Below are positions 8,126 through 9,326 of a stretch of DNA of 9,326 nt, piece by piece. Under the pieces are notes generated by a model that saw nothing but the letters and a program-made list of their open reading frames with translations, made no database searches and was not told the origin of the DNA. The stretch comes from Bacillota bacterium (GTDB lineage: Bacteria; Bacillota_A; Clostridia; Peptostreptococcales; Anaerovoracaceae). The stretch spans positions 1 to 9,326 of the forward strand of contig JAFTHD010000119.1 of NCBI GenBank assembly GCA_017457585.1, given 5' to 3'. Each line of letters opens with the position of its first letter. The stretch's first letter is position 1. A program made the translations under genes and the position numbers.

Positions 8126-8178
8126 CCCGATGGCTATACTTCATGTGGTCAATTCCACTGATCCGTCAGTCGTACAGC
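8108..8178 (-). promoter_or_regulatory. ZTP riboswitch aptamer (pfl motif)
   Basis: The leader RNA binds ZTP/ZMP, purine-pathway intermediates that accumulate when 10-formyl-THF is limiting. The aptamer can be folded by eye on the minus strand. P1 is GCTGTAC (8178-8172) with GTATAGC (8139-8133). J1/2 holds the conserved CGACTGACGG. P2 is GTGG (8158-8155) with CCAC (8148-8145) around AATTGA, followed by the conserved ATGAAGTA. P3 is GCC (8122-8120) with GGC (8110-8108), and its loop carries ACCGTCT. The pseudoknot is J1/2 GACGG (8167-8163) with CCGTC (8117-8113), five perfect pairs. The 3' signature CCGACCGTCTGGGC is that of the pfl class, and the overall string closely resembles well-studied pfl aptamers as I recall them. 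The gene it controls, fhs, is a classic member of this regulon. The 8014-8218 gap holds nothing coding. Confidence 0.96.
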
Positions 8179-8184
8179 ACACTT

Positions 8185-8213
8185 ATTATATCAAACAGTC
8201 TCCCTGGAGGCAA
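8185..8213 (-). promoter_or_regulatory. Sigma-A-type promoter of the fhs-fchA-folD operon
   Basis: On the minus strand TTGCCT (8208-8213) and a perfect TATAAT (8185-8190) are separated by exactly 17 nt. The predicted start, around 8178-8179, coincides with the first bases of riboswitch helix P1, which supports both calls. The -35 box begins only 5 nt after the rnhB stop codon. Confidence 0.88.
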
Positions 8214-8218
8214 TTAAA

Positions 8219-8869
8219 TCAGTGCAACTTCTTGAGGAAAGTTTTCCTGTGTATGGAGCATGCTCCAAATTCTCTAAGCCCGGAATAGTGCTCCCGCGTT
8301 CCGTAGCCCTTATTCTTCTCAAAGGCGTATCCCGGGTACGCTGATGCATATTCCACCATCATCCTGTCACGCGTCACCTTTGCGATAATGGAAGCTGCTG
8401 CAATGCACGTACACTTGGCATCTCCCTTAATGATGGACTCCTGTGGTATCGTAACCTCTTCAATCTTCATGGCATCAAAGAGCACGTAGTCCGGTTCTTT
8501 TCCCATGTTTTCGGCCAACTCTGCAAGGGCTCTCCTCATGGCAAGTTTCGTCGCCTGAAGGATGTTGACTTCATCGATTTCCTTCTCACTTGCCATTCCG
8601 ATTCCCACGCCTACCGCCTTATCTGAAATCAAATCGAACAGCTCTTCTCTTCTCTTTTCGCTCAGCTTCTTCGAGTCATCTACGCCGAGAACATCGAAGT
8701 CTTCCGGGAGCACCACTGCTGCTGCAACAACGGGACCTGCAAGGGGACCTCTGCCAACTTCATCGACACCTGCAATGTGTGTGCAACCCTGTCGTCTGAG
8801 CTCCTGCTCCCTTTCCATCATCTCTATGAGTCTGTCTCTCTGTTTTTGAATACGTTCTTCCTTAGTCAT
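8219..8869 (-). CDS. rnhB: Ribonuclease HII
   Basis: A 216-residue enzyme that cuts the RNA strand of RNA-DNA hybrids and nicks at single ribonucleotides misincorporated in DNA. The signature G34-V-D36-E37-V-G-R40-G-P-L-A-G-P is followed by D-D-S-K-K-L-S (64-70). The third acidic residue is D132 (V-L-F-D-A) and the fourth D150 in K-G-D-A-K, 18 residues later as in E. coli RnhB, then A-A-A-S-I-I-A-K-V-T-R-D (157-168). The catalytic D-E-D-D set is therefore complete. The first ~30 residues are a charged helix of the kind Firmicute RnhB proteins often carry. The ATG at 8869 is chosen because GGGAG (8877-8881) lies 7 nt upstream. An ATG at 8875 is too close to that site, and a GTG at 8935 would extend the protein through a DNA repeat of non-conserved sequence. 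It follows rbgA, a common Firmicute arrangement. Confidence 0.96.
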   Translation of the reverse strand: MTKEERIQKQRDRLIEMMEREQELRRQGCTHIAGVDEVGRGPLAGPVVAAAVVLPEDFDVLGVDDSKKLSEKRREELFDLISDKAVGVGIGMASEKEIDEVNILQATKLAMRRALAELAENMGKEPDYVLFDAMKIEEVTIPQESIIKGDAKCTCIAAASIIAKVTRDRMMVEYASAYPGYAFEKNKGYGTREHYSGLREFGACSIHRKTFLKKLH

Positions 8870-8876
8870 TTCCATG

Positions 8877-8881
8877 CTCCC
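8877..8881 (-). promoter_or_regulatory. Ribosome binding site that fixes the rnhB start
   Basis: The minus strand reads GGGAG, 7 nt before the ATG at 8869 and only 1 nt before the alternative ATG at 8875. It abuts a small hairpin, GCCGG-TAT-CCGGC, formed at the end of the neighbouring repeat, which might influence access. Confidence 0.7.
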
Positions 8882-8884
8882 ATG

Positions 8885-8976
8885 CCGGATACCGGCTTCA
8901 ATGCAAAACGCAGTTCTCGTTCCGAAATGTCGCACCGGATGCCGGCTTCAATGCAAAACGCAGTTCTCGTTCCGAA
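8885..8976. repeat. Two-copy 42-bp direct repeat upstream of rnhB
   Basis: Copies at 8885-8926 and 8935-8976 differ at one base (8891 A versus 8941 G) and are separated by 8 nt, a period of exactly 50. On the minus strand each runs from TTCGGAACGAGAACTGCG to ATCCGG, and each can form a short hairpin of the type GCCGG-NAT-CCGGY at its rnhB-proximal end. The period is not a multiple of three, so this is not a repeated peptide. No insertion-sequence ends or CRISPR-like regular array are seen. Together with the next repeat it fills most of the rbgA-rnhB gap (8870-9038), in which I see no gene. Confidence 0.93.
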
Positions 8977-9002
8977 CGGTATCTCTGCTGTCACGCTTTC
9001 AT

Positions 9003-9064
9003 TCTGCGCCTCGTTCCGGCATCTTATCTGCAAGCTTCTCAGTCTGTGCCTCGTTCCGGCATCT
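9003..9064. repeat. 22-bp direct repeat: duplication of the 3' end of rbgA
   Basis: Copies at 9003-9024 and 9043-9064 differ at one base (9007 C versus 9047 T), with a period of 40 nt. The right copy contains the last codons of rbgA (M-P-E-R-G-T-D on the minus strand). The left copy lies in the gap and, read from its own ATG, would give M-P-E-R-G-A-E then a stop (9022-8999), a remnant rather than a gene. Both copies share CGGAACGAG with the two 42-bp repeats next door, so this 9-mer occurs four times, starting on the plus strand at 8916, 8966, 9010 and 9050. Confidence 0.85.
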
Positions 9065-9326
9065 CCAGGGTTATCCGCCCTATCCTGCCGCTCCTGAACT
9101 CATCCAGGACCAGCCTTCCGATTCGCTCATAATCGATTCTTTTACCCGGGAGAATGCAGCCTCTTTTGACAGCCATATTCTCCATGTTCTCAAGAGGAGT
9201 CTCCGCCAACCCGTCAAGCTTATATCTTTCGATCAAAAGCTGCGGATACCTTTCTGCAAGCACTCCGATAAGCTCCATGCCGAGAGTCGGCACGTCCATG
9301 ATCTCATCCTTTATGGATCCGCAGAA
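9039..9326 (-). CDS. rbgA: Ribosome biogenesis GTPase RbgA (YlqF), C-terminal part (5' end outside window)
   Basis: The last 95 residues of a circularly permuted GTPase that acts in late 50S-subunit assembly. The GTPase domain is outside the window. What remains matches the helical C-terminal domain of the RbgA/YlqF family: G-S-I-K-D-E-I-M-D-V (compare the family's 'tGaIkDeilD'), a helix with L-A-E-R-Y-P-Q-L-L-I-E-R-Y, then A-V-K-R-G-C-I-L-P-G-K-R-I-D, and the hallmark ending L-D-E-F-R-S-G-R-I-G-R-I-T-L-E-M-P. The frame is open to the window edge through nine codons before the first in-frame ATG (9299), and those codons also match the family, so that ATG is internal. rnhB follows 169 nt later. 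Its last codons are duplicated in that gap. Confidence 0.93.
   Translation of the reverse strand, partial: FCGSIKDEIMDVPTLGMELIGVLAERYPQLLIERYKLDGLAETPLENMENMAVKRGCILPGKRIDYERIGRLVLDEFRSGRIGRITLEMPERGTD

Noticed and set aside
8080..8180. Tetrahydrofolate (THF) riboswitch upstream of fhs
   Set aside because: Considered because of the folate genes, but the conserved bases, P1/P2 layout, pseudoknot and the CCGACCGTCTGGGC end are those of the ZTP/pfl class.
8184..8218. Separate terminator for rnhB (CTCC-AG-GGAG)
   Set aside because: The stem is too short, with a two-base loop, and no T-run follows; the sequence is better read as the fhs promoter spacer.
8870..8935. Longer RNase HII starting at GTG 8935 or ATG 8875
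   Set aside because: The extension would be translated from the DNA repeat and matches nothing in the family. The Shine-Dalgarno GGGAG is correctly spaced only for the ATG at 8869.
8885..8976. CRISPR array
   Set aside because: Only two imperfect 42-bp copies with an 8-nt gap, far too short for spacers, and no cas gene in view.

Overview
This window reads as chromosomal core-genome sequence from an anaerobic Firmicute, most likely a member of the class Clostridia (inference). The grounds are the fhs-fchA-folD one-carbon cluster, a ZTP riboswitch in front of it, the valS-folC and rbgA-rnhB gene pairs, A/G-rich ribosome binding sites and rho-independent terminators. All recognisable genes lie on the minus strand, so transcription runs from high to low coordinates. 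I see no mobile element, CRISPR array, tRNA or rRNA.

From right to left there are three transcriptional blocks. (1) 9326-8219: the 3' end of rbgA (50S-assembly GTPase), then a 169-nt gap made largely of short direct duplications, then rnhB (RNase HII). (2) 8213-4732: a consensus-like promoter just after the rnhB stop codon, a ZTP (pfl-motif) riboswitch with a terminator expression platform, then fhs, fchA and folD, closed by a strong intrinsic terminator. (3) 4678-1: a second consensus-like promoter, then a small SseB-like gene, valS, folC and the first codons of a further gene that leaves the window. Genes within blocks 2 and 3 overlap or are separated by only a few bases.

Block 2 is a compact tetrahydrofolate one-carbon module. 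Fhs charges THF with formate, FchA interconverts 10-formyl-THF and 5,10-methenyl-THF, and FolD interconverts methenyl- and methylene-THF. ZTP builds up when 10-formyl-THF is short, so the switch fits as an on-switch for this pathway. Both the aptamer fold, including its pseudoknot, and a mutually exclusive terminator can be read directly from the bases.

No wholly new system is evident. The observation most worth following is that FolD appears to lack the Lys and Gln known to be needed for the cyclohydrolase half-reaction, while a separate cyclohydrolase (FchA) is encoded immediately upstream. The second is the set of nested short duplications between rbgA and rnhB, one of which copies the last codons of rbgA.
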